From Larimichthys crocea (taxonomy: Eukaryota; Chordata; Actinopteri; Sciaenidae), in assembly GCF_000972845.2 (NCBI RefSeq), contig NW_020860930.1, positions 609,639 through 673,638 of the forward strand: a stretch of 64,000 bases of DNA. The letters run 5' to 3'. Below are positions 23,571 to 33,785 of the stretch, in pieces (position 1 is the stretch's first letter; every line of letters starts with the position of its first letter). The notes under the pieces are model-generated. The model was not told the origin of the DNA and did not search any database. It saw only the letters and a program-made list of their open reading frames with translations. Made by a program: the position numbers and the translations under genes.

Positions 23571-24670
23571 ATTTCAAACTCAAAAGGCCTCTTTGGCCCT
23601 GCGGTCCAATCCTCTAAATATTTTCAGATACCGTGTCCGATACTTATATTTACACATATTCTGAGCCCCGTGTGATTTCCTGATGTGACCATCTGCAGAC
23701 AGAGACGTCCTCAAACAGAGTGAAAGCACGTGAAAATGTTCCCACATTCAAAACTCCATTAGAAAGACTGTAAACTAAGAGGACTCATGAGTGTAACAGT
23801 CAGTCATAATGTGCTCTGCTTTCCTTCACCTCATCACAGAACACAGGTGTGTTTGAAATGAAAGTGTCACTCACACCTGGAGCATGAATTCACATGGATG
23901 GAGCCGTCTAACTGATGCTTTAACTCTTTATGTCTGTCAGCAGTTATCAGTCGGTCACAGTTTACAGATCGACAGCGGCCGCCGAGTGTCGAACAGCGGC
24001 GATGTCAGCTGTCGAGTAAACAGGAATAAACTGGAGGAGTCACTTTGCCAACAAATGTGCATTTCTCAGCACTTTCAAACAGGTCATCTCAGTTCTCCCG
24101 CAGGTCTCCCCGCTCTTCTTCTTTATTTTTTGACTGTTTCTTTACATGCATACACGCACAGCCCATCAGTCATGCTCTTTGGTCTTCCCAGTAATCAGAA
24201 GTTGTGAGGGAATGGGATGAGTCAGGCGTTGGAGGCGTACAGGGAGAGCGCTGCTGAGCCCCGATATCAGGTCAGGCCACCAGGCTTTATAAGAACTCTC
24301 TTTGAGCTCCGGTTTTAGATCCACCAAGCTATTCTGAGTTCATGTTCAGCAGACCGACCCGCCGAGTGAGATTAAGACTGAGCGCGCCCGCACAGTGTGA
24401 AGACGATCCTGAAGTCAGAACTGCTTCATGAAGAGACGTCGACTGATTTCTCTGAGGGACGCTTTTCTGTTGTGAGCTGAGTTTTGAAGAGCAGCTTAGC
24501 TTCTCCGCTTTGTCGTGTTTCCTCCTGTTGTTTTGTGACGTGGCGACATATTTAAGACTTCGATCAGGAAGTCACAGTGAGGTCTGTCAGAAATCAAACT
24601 AACCTTAAGACGCTACGAATTCAGTTCATTCTGCCAAAGACAGCTGTGACATAACCAAGTGGCAAAAACT
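23571..24670. other. Non-coding stretch
   Basis: Unique-looking sequence. A 107-codon frame at 23884-24207 has no recognisable domain or exon boundary. No feature supported. Confidence 0.45.
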
Positions 24671-24673
24671 TGC

Positions 24674-24712
24674 AGTTCCTCAAACGGCCACTTGAGGCTG
24701 GCTCCAGAAGTG
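24674..24712 (-). repeat. Fragment of the 152-bp dispersed element (terminal part)
   Basis: Contains CTTGCAGTTCCTCAAACGGC and TTGAGGCTGGCTCCAGAAGTG, the reverse complement of the terminal part of the element at 39373-39524 with a few changes. It directly precedes the 20-bp minisatellite at 24730. Confidence 0.75.
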
Positions 24713-24729
24713 CAACACAAACTCTAAAA

Positions 24730-24898
24730 CTGTGGGTCGTTAAGGACACCTGTGGGTCGTTAAGGACACCTGTGGGTCGTTAAGGTCACCTGTGGGTCGT
24801 TAAGGTCACCTGTAGGTCGTTAAGGACACCTGTGGGTCATTAAGGACACCTGTGGGTCGTTAAGGACACCTGTGGGTCATTAAGGACACCTGTGGGCC
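24730..24898 (+). repeat. 20-bp minisatellite, 8.5 units
   Basis: Eight full units of CTGTGGGTCGTTAAGGACAC plus a partial unit. Variants are G to A at the CG (making CATT) and A to T in the GGACAC segment. CpG-to-TG/CA changes among units fit methylation-driven decay. Confidence 0.95.
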
Positions 24899-26129
24899 AT
24901 AAGTGACTGTAGCAGCCCTCACAGAAGAGACTGTCAGAAGAGAGAAAGTGTTTGATTGGATGTTAAATTAGTACACGCCCCCCGAGTGCAGGATGACATC
25001 ATCAACAAGTTTTTCTGGTTTATCAGGAAATGACAAACTCTAAAACACCATGAAGACACTGAAGACACTGAAGACACTTTGTGTCAGTGCTGGACAGACA
25101 CTGGAGGACAAAAACATGAAACATCAACTTTGACATCATGGAGACTTTAAATACGTTCATGACAAACTTTAAATTGTCCACCAAACTTCATGTTGATAAG
25201 ATAACCCCACCACCGTAAACAGAGAGGAACTTCTGAAGAACTTTTTGTTCTTCTAACCACTGAGGCACGGCGAGTGTTTTCATATCAGTGCTGCTTCATG
25301 TTCCGTCACGTCCACGTGTGTTTATTAAGACCCCGCTTCAAGCTTCGTTTGTGTCTGTAAGGTTCAGATATGAAAAAAAATCTAAACATCCATTAAAGCA
25401 GCGCTGGGTAAATCTTTACATGCTGCCAAATATCTCAGATTTGAAATAATCAGATGCCCAACATAAAACATGAAACTTTTCTCCGACCTTCAGCAGATTG
25501 CTGTTGTATCGTACTGTGTGAAAAGGGAATCAGTGAGTGAGTTTCCATGAAGCTGATGTTTCAGCTCATGGAGATGCAGATAGAAACAGATCAATGGGAG
25601 CAGACTCACAATCCCAGCTTCACCTCCGAGAGGTAAAAACCAGCAGCACCAGTAAGCCCTGCCCGGAGGGCGGAGATTAACGTCCAGGTATGGTTATAGT
25701 TGGTCGATGTTGAAACATCAAAGCTGATATGATGAACTAAGAGTGTGTTAAATCTCTCTCGACACATCAGGGGATGATCTCAGCATCATTCAGCTTTGGT
25801 TGTTATTGAGTCGACGCTGATATCAGGAATGTATTTAATATTGAAAAAGTCATGTGACATCCACAGACTTCAAAATACTTAGTTCATTAATTATCAAGCA
25901 GGCGCTGAGTTTTCCTCCGCACACTCTCCACAAAACACAGAGCCAGACTCAGAGCAGAATATTTAAAGCGATAATTCGGTCGATATCCATGTTTTTAACA
26001 TAAAAAACACAAAAACTGGAGGTAGCCTTGAATATGGCTGGAAAAAAAGAACTTTCAGGGCAAAAACACTCAGACGGAAAGTCAGTGCAGGCTTGGTAAA
26101 CTCACCAAATACACTTTGTCAGAAATAAA
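24899..26129. other. Non-coding stretch
   Basis: Unique-looking sequence with GAAGACACT repeated three times near 25049-25078. No gene recognised. Confidence 0.5.
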
Positions 26130-26186
26130 CTGCAGTTCCTCAAACGTCCACCTGAGGCTGGTTCCAGAAGTCAGTCAGTCTCCATC
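26130..26186 (-). repeat. Fragment of the 152-bp dispersed element
   Basis: Reads CTGCAGTTCCTCAAACGTCC, ACCTGAGGCTGGTTCCAGAA and CAGTCTCCAT. This is the reverse complement of the terminal third of the element at 39373-39524. It stops at CCAT, where the hAT-like element begins, so the latter appears to have inserted into or beside it. Confidence 0.8.
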
Positions 26187-26558
26187 AGTGATGCGTGGGT
26201 TGATCCACGGCCACGAGTCACCAAACAATATTTTTAATGATATTTGTGTCGTGGTCGGTCGGGTTGTTTGAAATAAAGATGCCGAGTAACGTTTTGATGA
26301 GGGACAAAAAGCCAGATCTTCCCAACACGTGGAACTGAGCAATGCCATTAAACCGCATTTTAAATGAATAATATAACTCAGTAATGCCAGTTTTATGTAG
26401 CCCGATGACGCTACGAAGTTAATCAAGAGTATAGACTACTTTTTAAAATGCGGGTTGGGTACAATGTTTCACAGTTATTTGCTGCGGTCCAAGTTTGGGC
26501 AGGTTAGTTTGAAACGTCGGTCGGTGCAGGTCGATCAAACATGGACCCGCGCATCATG
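26187..26558. mobile_element. Non-autonomous hAT-like element (about 370 bp)
   Basis: The left end starts CAGTGATGCGTGGGTTGATC and the right end is GGACCCGCGCATCATG. Read inward on opposite strands these are matching termini of the form CA(G)TGATGCG(T/C)GGGT. Terminal CAGTGATG is typical of hAT-superfamily inverted repeats. The interior carries GTCGTGGTCGGTCGGGTTGT and a GGGTTGGGTACAATG segment that I associate with fish hAT-derived repeats. No transposase frame is present. A clear 8-bp target duplication is not visible. Confidence 0.6.
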
Positions 26559-27485
26559 TTAAAATGTTAAAACTGTAGAGACAGATTACAGATTAATAAT
26601 TAGTCCCAGTGTTCAGTCCAAGTATCTGTTCAAATGTCTCATCTTCTGAACTAAACATGCAGAAACTTGAATAGCAAACATCACATGTTCTCAGAGGCCT
26701 CGTGGGTTTTCATTTCTATCTTCCACCATTTAAATGTATGGCTGCAGTTCTTCATCATTTGGTCTTCGTCTCACTGCTGTGTAAATAAACTGGCCTTAAG
26801 TAACTCCCCCGACAAGAGACTGCGATTTCCATCCGTTCATATGTATCTGACTGCCTCGCCGCCCCATGGAGGTAATACGTCTTAATATCATTTAACAAAT
26901 GTATTCAGCAGATATCTGGAGAGCACATTAGATTGAAATTGCTTCAATTTAACATGGTTAGACCATCCCCGCTGTTTATCATCTGCATACTGAAGCCAAA
27001 TACATTGATCATGATTAGTTTAGATGAATGGTCTGTACCGAGACGATCAGGAACATCCCCGTGATGCACGCTGTGAGAATGAACGTCCGAATACACAGAG
27101 CAGAGAGGAAGAGGAAGGTTTCTGATGCTGAACTAATAAAAGGTCAAAATGTTGATGTGCAAGATGAACTGAGGACGATGAAAGGAAATGTTCTGCGACA
27201 TGAGCATGAACCAACAATCTGTGCACCAAGAGGTTCAAGCTCCTTTGGTTCTATTTAGTATAATTTATATGTACACATGTATAGTACATGGTGTAAATAT
27301 AAATATATAGTTGTAAACATGTGGGTATGCAGACATATGTACTCTGTGTACTTGTACTGGTAGTGTCTCAGTTCGAGTGCAGCTCGAGACAGTTTCAACA
27401 TTTTACCTCTTCTGCTTCATCGTATTGACCCCGTGCAGAGTGTTAACTCTTAACATTTGATATAAAACATATGTACAGCTCATAT
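26559..27485. other. Non-coding stretch with one weak coding-like frame
   Basis: A plus-strand frame at 27028-27258 contains a basic/acidic run (RAERKRKVSDAELIKGQNVD) that is more protein-like than its neighbours. No splice acceptor, homologous family or second exon can be assigned. The rest is unique AT-rich sequence. Confidence 0.3.
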
Positions 27486-27492
27486 TTCTACA

Positions 27493-27681
27493 TTGATGTA
27501 TTCGCCTCAGCCTCTTCGGGTCCGGCAGCTTCCTCGGCCGCCACTTTCACAGTCAGGGACGGATACTGTCCAGAGTTCAACGATGAACTCTATGACCGAT
27601 GTGAGTGAAACCATCCTGAACCTGACAGCATCTGTGCAAGTCTCTGGTGAGGTTTCTGAGGAAGTTAGAAAGTTGTGAAAA
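27493..27681 (+). CDS. Weak candidate 3' coding fragment, unrecognised
   Basis: Sixty-one codons end in TGA at about 27678. The C-terminal part (MTDVSETILNLTASVQVSGE, then VSEEVRKL) has balanced, protein-like composition. About 25 bp after the stop lies ACAATAAAAAATG, a good match to the AATAAA polyadenylation signal. That arrangement would suit the last exon of a compact gene or a transposon-encoded protein. I recognise no family. There is no convincing acceptor upstream and no partner exon. Random open frame remains the more likely explanation. Confidence 0.2.
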
Positions 27682-27719
27682 TTATATTATCAAAGTTACA
27701 ATAAAAAATGAACATCACC

Positions 27720-28440
27720 TAAATGAATTACCTGTGGATTTATCAGTGCAGCCGGCTTTGATTTCTGTGGGGACAGCAGGTGGGAGGCCCACAAGAGACA
27801 AACAGGGACACAGTGCGTAAAGAAAGCTGGTCACATACTTGTAATAACGTCGCTGCGTGGATATGAATGTCAGCAGGTCGCCCTCCGATGGGAGTGTTCA
27901 CAAATCTCGTCCTCTGTGTTTGAAGATTCTGTCTGAAAGTGGCACAGGACGTTAAATTAAACATGACGGGGAGGACAGATTTATCAAGAAGAAAATGACT
28001 TATTAACTGTAACAGCTTTATGAAACAGTTTTGAAAATATTTCACAGCGCTGACCTTTAATTGAAGGTTATGGTTTACGGCCCATCTGTTATCAGTTCAA
28101 AAACAAGCGCGCAGCTAAAGTTCACGCAGTTAATTAATCGTTATTTGTGTTTCTTGAGAGGAGACTGATTGGCTCGTGTGGGACTTTGGGCGATGAACGC
28201 GAGCGGCAGAAGTGATGCTTCGCATGTCAATACGGCTGCCGTGTGATAAAGTGAGACGCTGTCATCGGTGAATGTGAGGCGTTCGGGTGCGGACGGTAAA
28301 TCTGTCAACCACATAACAAAGCAGGACGACCGACCACAAAGTGTTTTTCTCTGCTCCACTGGAACGGTGATGATCTGAACGCCGACATTATTGTAGCTAG
28401 ATTCTTTTAAAGCAACATTATTAAACTTTTCTCTGATAAA
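27720..28440. other. Non-coding stretch
   Basis: Unique-looking sequence. Between about 28180 and 28360 CpG is more frequent than in surrounding DNA, just upstream of the transposon-like exon at 28.5 kb. No independent gene is seen. Confidence 0.4.
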
Positions 28441-28530
28441 CTTAGTTAGTTAGTGTTTGTACCACAGGCGTTTCGAACCACCGGGAAGAAGAAGAGTTTA
28501 CAGGCCCAGCAGTCAGCAGCTTCTACGGAC

Positions 28531-28656
28531 ATGATGGCAGAGGAGAAGAGAGTGAAGAGGACGCTGACGGAGGAAGCTAAGAAGAGAAAAGGAGAGAGTG
28601 AGCGAGCAAGAAGCCGCCGGACAAGAGTAAATGTGGGACTGACAGCTAACCAGTGA
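28531..28656 (+). pseudogene. Transposon-like first exon, copy 1 (MAEEKRVKR family)
   Basis: From tandem ATGs the frame reads MMAEEKRVKRTLTEEAKKRK, then a GESERARSRRTRVNVGLT segment, then ANQ and a stop. The charged N-terminus followed by (A/S)RTRVN(I/V)G resembles, from memory, the first exon of a multicopy fish gene family linked to DDE transposases, where TRVNIG continues into a longer conserved domain. Here that continuation is lost after GLT. The 5' flank (GTTTGTACCACAGGCGTT, a GAAGAAGAAG run, CAGCAGCTTCTACGGACATG) is shared with the copy at 57.3 kb, so the repeat unit is larger than the coding core. Probably a dead fragment. Confidence 0.65.
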
Positions 28657-29411
28657 TTTACCAATCTGTTATTTTAAGTTGCACAGTGTTGAGTTGGTCG
28701 GATCATGTGCGGCTGCTCAGGAGTCGGTTTCAGAAAGTCTTCATCTTTCACGAGTGGTTGGAGGACAGCAGGAAGAAAAAAAGAGGCAGAGAAAGAGAGA
28801 AGAGGAGCAGGACGTGAATCTGTGTCATGTTGTTGTCCAACAGACTGAGGCGCTAAGTGCTTGACTGGCAGGACGCCTGAAACTCAGTGACAGCAACACT
28901 TGTGCACCCACACATGGAGGAAGAATCATTTTTCTTTTTTCTGCTGCTGCTGCTTCACCTTCATACTTTCTGTGAGCTGCTGCACAACAATGTTCTTTCT
29001 GCACTCCTTCATTTCAGCTGCAGCCTTCTTTAAAATCAATGGGATTCTGCACGCTCCCTGGCAATGAAGTAATCCCACATTAAGTCAGCCTCAGTGTATT
29101 TTTAGACCCCACACATGTTGAAATTCATATACAGTCATTTTCCCAGAATGCAGCGCCTCGCTTGCCTTAAGTCCCACACACTGTTTGGGCTTTGAAGTGT
29201 GTGAAGTCGAGTTTCTCTGCTTTAGCCGGGCGGAGGAGCGGCCAGCGTTGCTTGGTGACATCCACGGCTGCAGTGCGTGATGGGATTTGCTGCTGATGAC
29301 GCTGCGTTCAGGCGCTCGCCGCCCGGCTGTGTGAAAGGAGCTAATAAAAATGTTTATTAAACAATTCTCTGTGGCACCGAGCACAATTCATCTCCCTCTG
29401 CCTCCGGCTGC

Positions 29412-29451
<40 letters not shown>

Positions 29452-29496
29452 AAGTTATGTACCTCGGTTATAATGCTGCAGCAGCACCAGCATCCA

Positions 29497-29527
<31 letters not shown>

Positions 29528-30027
29528 TCGATGAGTCATCTCTGCTGCATTTAAAGCAGATTTATACAGTGTCACGGTGAGAGAGACTCTGCTCACACAC
29601 ACTGTAAATAAACAGATCCAACAAACACACAAAGGACTCAGTCAGTCAGCTGAACAGACGGTCTGTTGCTTTGTCGGTCAGTCCTTCAGGCAGCAGCTTT
29701 CTCTGCTGAGGTGACATTTGTAAAGATAAAATAAAGACGATGGAAACATGTTTGCACACGTTATTATTATAATCTTATTATTAGCTGCATTTATGTTTAA
29801 ATGTGAGAGGAAACGTGCACGCATGCATGATCGTGATGCTTGGATCGGCTTCACGTTCACATTTCTTCTTCAGTTCTTCTTGTGGCTGAGTGTTAGTGAC
29901 AGGCGAAGTATTCAAATCCTGAACTGAAGATAGAAATATTAGAATCTAAAAATACTCGAAGCTGAAGGTGGACATGTAAACTCTGTGTTCTGTGAGGTGA
30001 CAGTATCTCCAGGATTTATAATTTGCC
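28657..30027. other. Non-coding stretch with two CA tracts
   Basis: Contains (CA)n tracts at 29415-29447 and 29501-29527 and otherwise unique-looking DNA. No gene supported. Confidence 0.5.
29415..29447. repeat. (CA)16 microsatellite
   Basis: Uninterrupted CA tract, followed 54 bp later by a second one (29501-29527). Confidence 0.97.
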
Positions 30028-30253
30028 ATTAGACATCCTCTTTCAAAGTGTGGTGCACACCTTTACATTATGGGGACCTCAAATCAACTGCAGATGCTGT
30101 TTTTGTTGGGAGGTATTATTTTAATATATATCGTATATAAAATAAATAGATTTAATGTGGTAGTAAATGTTTTGTTTGTTAAATGACTTGGCTGCTGGGA
30201 CGTAACTTTGTGAGACCTCGTGTCACAGTTTGTTTTAGATGATGAGGTTTGAC
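30028..30253 (+). repeat. Interspersed repeat, diverged copy 1 of a local pair
   Basis: Aligns with 30328-30616: both carry ACATTATGGGGACCT, then GG(A/T)G(G/T)(T/G)TATT with an AATATAT run, GTAAATGTTTT, GACTCGTG/GACCTCGTG, and end GTTTGTTTTAGATGATG. The two are too diverged for a recent tandem duplication. Two old insertions of one family are also possible. Confidence 0.55.
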
Positions 30254-30327
30254 AGCTCAGGATTATTTGACATCTGAAAATAACAATAATTTTTAATCAG
30301 TGAAGTGTGGTGGCATAGACTTCAGTT

Positions 30328-30616
30328 TGCCATTGAAAGGTCTGATGGTAAAGCAGGGAAAGTATTCTAAATATAGCACACACTTAAATACATTATGGGG
30401 ACCTTAGTGAATAGACTCCTAATGCTTTGGCTAGTTCCTTTTGCAGGAGTGTTATTTTTAATATATGTATATAAATATATGTATACTGTGGAAGTAAATG
30501 TTTTATCAAGCAATGAAATTGTGATTTTCTGTTCACAACACTGGATCAAAATCTTGCTTTTGGGTCTTGTGGGGACTCGTGTTTGGAATATTTGCTGCCG
30601 TTTGTTTTAGATGATG
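30328..30616 (+). repeat. Interspersed repeat, diverged copy 2 of a local pair
   Basis: Same order of landmarks as 30028-30253, with an insertion in the middle (around CACTGGATCAAAATCTTGC). Ends with the shared GTTTGTTTTAGATGATG. No coding capacity. Confidence 0.55.
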
Positions 30617-31862
30617 CGAGGTTCAAGGGTTTTGACTTAAGTTCATGTTTCCTCTGTTGTACTGGCATCCTGACTTTTTAAAGTTAAACTCCTGCAGCGT
30701 TTCAGTCACCCTGAAGTTACACTCATGAGGACCCTGCTGAAGAGAGTCGGTGAAACCTCTGCTCAAAGTTAAAGGAAAGGTCGAGCAGCTTGTTCGCTGA
30801 AGGACGGACACGACGCTTTGGGAAACAGACGGAGGCTGCCGACGTCTCTTCTGTCTGTAAAAGTCGACACGTGTTCGACTGCGAGCTCGGAGTGACACCT
30901 CCAACGAATCAGAAGTGATCCGCCAGTTATCAGGATGAGAGGTTTTTCATTCGCCTGATCGGTTCGCTCGATTGACTCACATTGATGATCTCGTCAGCAG
31001 CCGGCTGGTTGGGAAGTTAATTTGTCATGCAGTCGGTTGATTAATCATCGAATTGGTTTGATTGACTTTGTTTTCCATGTTGTTGGTTAGTTAGTCAGTC
31101 AGCTGTCGTGGCTGGTCATTAATTAGCCGCTTGGTGAGTTTATTAGCGTTGGCATCAAACCCACAAAGAACAGAACCGTAATGTCTGTGGACACGACAGT
31201 GAGATGATCCCCGGCATCCTGTGAATAAATGAAGGGAGCTTTTTAATCTCCACATGTTCTTTGTGCATTCAAGACTTTTATTCATGAATATGACTTCCAT
31301 ACTCTTATTTCAAACACGTTCAGCATCAGATGTCTCTCACAGATGACAGCCTCAGCTCTGTTCTGACCTCCTGCTTTAAATCGGTTAAATGAGATAATTC
31401 AGTTTTTCGACGTCGGCTGTGTTTAACAAAGTTTCTGCTCTCACTTGTCACCTGTCGAGAAGTCGGGATGAAATCTTTGATTTTGCAGCGCTGCAGGTCT
31501 CTGTCACAGAGTTTCTACTCTGGAAGTGTTGAAGGAAAGTCCAGACATTGATGGAGAATAAAAAAATAATAACTTTTAAGGGCATCTGTCTGTTTTGTGT
31601 CATTGTTCTGAAAACTACCAGCAAGCAACTCCAAAATATTTTATTTATACAACTTTTTTTTTTACAGTGAATGTTGTTTTTGGACTTTATTCCGTGGAGA
31701 TCTTTGTTTACAGTTTCTTCATTTAAGATGTTGGGATACTGATCACAGCTGACAGGATCTGGACTGGATGCAGTTATCTGGTTTCATCATTGAATTTGTA
31801 AATCTGTAACCTGGCGTGAATAGTCTCCAACTTCTCAGTTATTTGGGGGACTTTTTAGACTT
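30617..31862. other. Non-coding stretch
   Basis: Unique-looking sequence rich in GGTTGATT/GTTGGTTAG phrases around 30955-31130. No gene recognised. Confidence 0.5.
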
Positions 31863-32035
31863 TTATTTTGAAAGTGACAGCTGAAGATGGACAGGAAGCT
31901 GAGGAAAGAGAGAGACAGGCAACAAAGGACCACTGGTTGGAGTCAAACCCAGGCCACTGTGGGAAGGACTCAACTTTAGTAAATGGAGATCAACCTCCAC
32001 CAGGTGAGCTACTGGGCCGCTGCTCTGAGGCGCAT
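31863..32035 (-). mobile_element. tRNA-derived SINE (minus strand)
   Basis: Read on the minus strand, TAGCTCACCTGG at 32011-32000 fits the RNA polymerase III A box. GGTTTGACTCC at 31949-31939 fits the B box (GGTTCGANTCC with one change). Downstream comes TCCTTTGTTGCCTGTCTCTC and a tail to about 31865. From memory, this arrangement (CAACAAAGGACCACNGGTTGG in the plus sense) is a frequent fish SINE. The A-to-B spacing of about 50 nt is slightly longer than in a functional tRNA, and no acceptor stem pairs, so it is not a tRNA gene. Confidence 0.7.
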
Positions 32036-32060
32036 TATCAACGGCCTTTATATCAAAATG

Positions 32061-33283
32061 CCTCTGGGCACAGCTGGACAGACCTACAACCAATCAGAGC
32101 AAAGAAACTGTGATGTAGCTTGTGTCTTCTTCGTTTAGAGGAAACATAGTGTCCAGTTTGTTCGACAGTGATTTAACAGATTGTTCCATGTCAGACATTT
32201 TGGTTGAAAATACTTAAATAGCCTGGTTGAGGCTGAAGTCATCAAATCAAGCCTGTCCTATTCTGATCGTGATCGGACCGACTCGAGCCAGGCTGAGTTC
32301 AAACCTGCCTGAACAGGACAGGAAGGAGATGGAGCCTGTCAGAACAGATAAATCATGAGCTCCAAGATTCGTCCCAGGCGAGGAAGTGTGAATTTTTAAA
32401 ACATCTCACTGTTTTCTTAAACTGAAGCTCTGACCGATGTGACAGAATCGATTCATTGAAGGACTTTCATCCAGTCAGATGAAACATCAGACATGAGCAG
32501 TTAAAAACTTTTTCACCAGCGATTTGGTTCCATTTTCATGGAAAACTGTTTTTAATTATTGCCAGAAATTCAACATTTGTTCATCAGCTTGAATCAGCAG
32601 CTCAGAATCTCAGAAGAAAGGACGTCATTTAGTCAACAAAACTAAATGTGGAGCCAGTATTTAGCGACACTTCAGCTTCACATTCAGTAACTACTATGTG
32701 ACTTCTCCTATACCTAATAAGAGGCTGATAATTACATGGAGACCCCACATTCCCTCTGCAGAGAAAGCCAGCATCAGCAGTCAGACTGATTGGAGCAGAT
32801 TTATTTTTCCGTGTCTGATGGAGGACTCAGCCAGCAGCGATGAATCCTCCAGCAGCCGCCTCTTAAATCTGTCTCCTCCTCTCTCTCCTCGGCCTCCTGT
32901 CCCGTCCTGGGTGAGTGCCTCGGCGGGGCCGGCTGATTGATGGGTGTAATGGGCTGTCTATGGACACCGCAGCCTGCCAGGCTATCCCTGCTATTCTGAC
33001 CTGGTTAGAGAACAGCCTGGCTGCATGGCACATAAACCTGTTGGAGAGTGGAGGAGAAATAACAGGCAGGGAGATGGTGAAGGAATGAGCCTGAGCTGTG
33101 AGAGGATGAACATCTCTGTCTGCACGCTGTGATAAACCAACATTATACATCAAGGTCTGATATGAACAAATAAACATCAGACTCCACTCATTGTTCTCGG
33201 CCTCTCTCTACAGCAGCAAATGTTTAATGCATGGCTGAGCTCTGCAGCTCTGACCTCCAAGGCTGTTTGGTTTGTTTTTGCAC
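32061..33283. other. Non-coding stretch
   Basis: Unique-looking sequence. Open frames near 32698-32940 (+) and 32863-33177 (-) lack any recognisable domain. No feature supported. Confidence 0.45.
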
Positions 33284-33785
33284 CACCTGTATCTCCACAT
33301 TTCTATCATCTCCACCTGTGTCTCTACATTTCTATCACCTCCACCTGTATCTCTACATGTGTATCATCTCCACCTGTGTCTCCACATTTCTGTCATCTCC
33401 ACCCGTATCTCTACATGTGTATCATCTCCACCTGTGTCTCCACATTTGAATCATCTCCACCTGTGTCTCCACATTTGTATCATCTCCACCTGTGTCTCCA
33501 CATTTCTATCATCTCCACCTGTGTCTCCACATTTCTGTCATCTCCACCTGTGTCTCCACATTTGAATCATCTCCACCTGTGTCTCCACATTTGAATCATC
33601 TCCACCTGTATCTCCACATTTCTATCATCTCCACCTGTATCTCTACATGTGTATCATCTCCACCTGTGTCTCCACCTGTATCTCCACATTTCTATCATCT
33701 CCACCTGTATCTCTACATGTGTATCATCTCCACCCGTATCTCCACATGTGTATCATCTCCACCTGTATCTCTACATGTGTATGAT
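33284..33785 (+). repeat. 29-bp minisatellite, about 17 units
   Basis: Units of CACCTGTATCTCCACATTTC plus TATCATCTC, with alternatives GTGTCTC, TCTACATGTG and TTTGAATC. Because 29 is not a multiple of three, all plus frames run open through it with cyclic peptides (HLHLCLHISIIS). These are not genes. Each unit contains CACCTG, an E-box. Confidence 0.95.

Noticed and set aside
31939..32011. Possible tRNA gene (A and B boxes)
   Set aside because: No acceptor or anticodon stem can be drawn and the box spacing is off. It is a SINE head.
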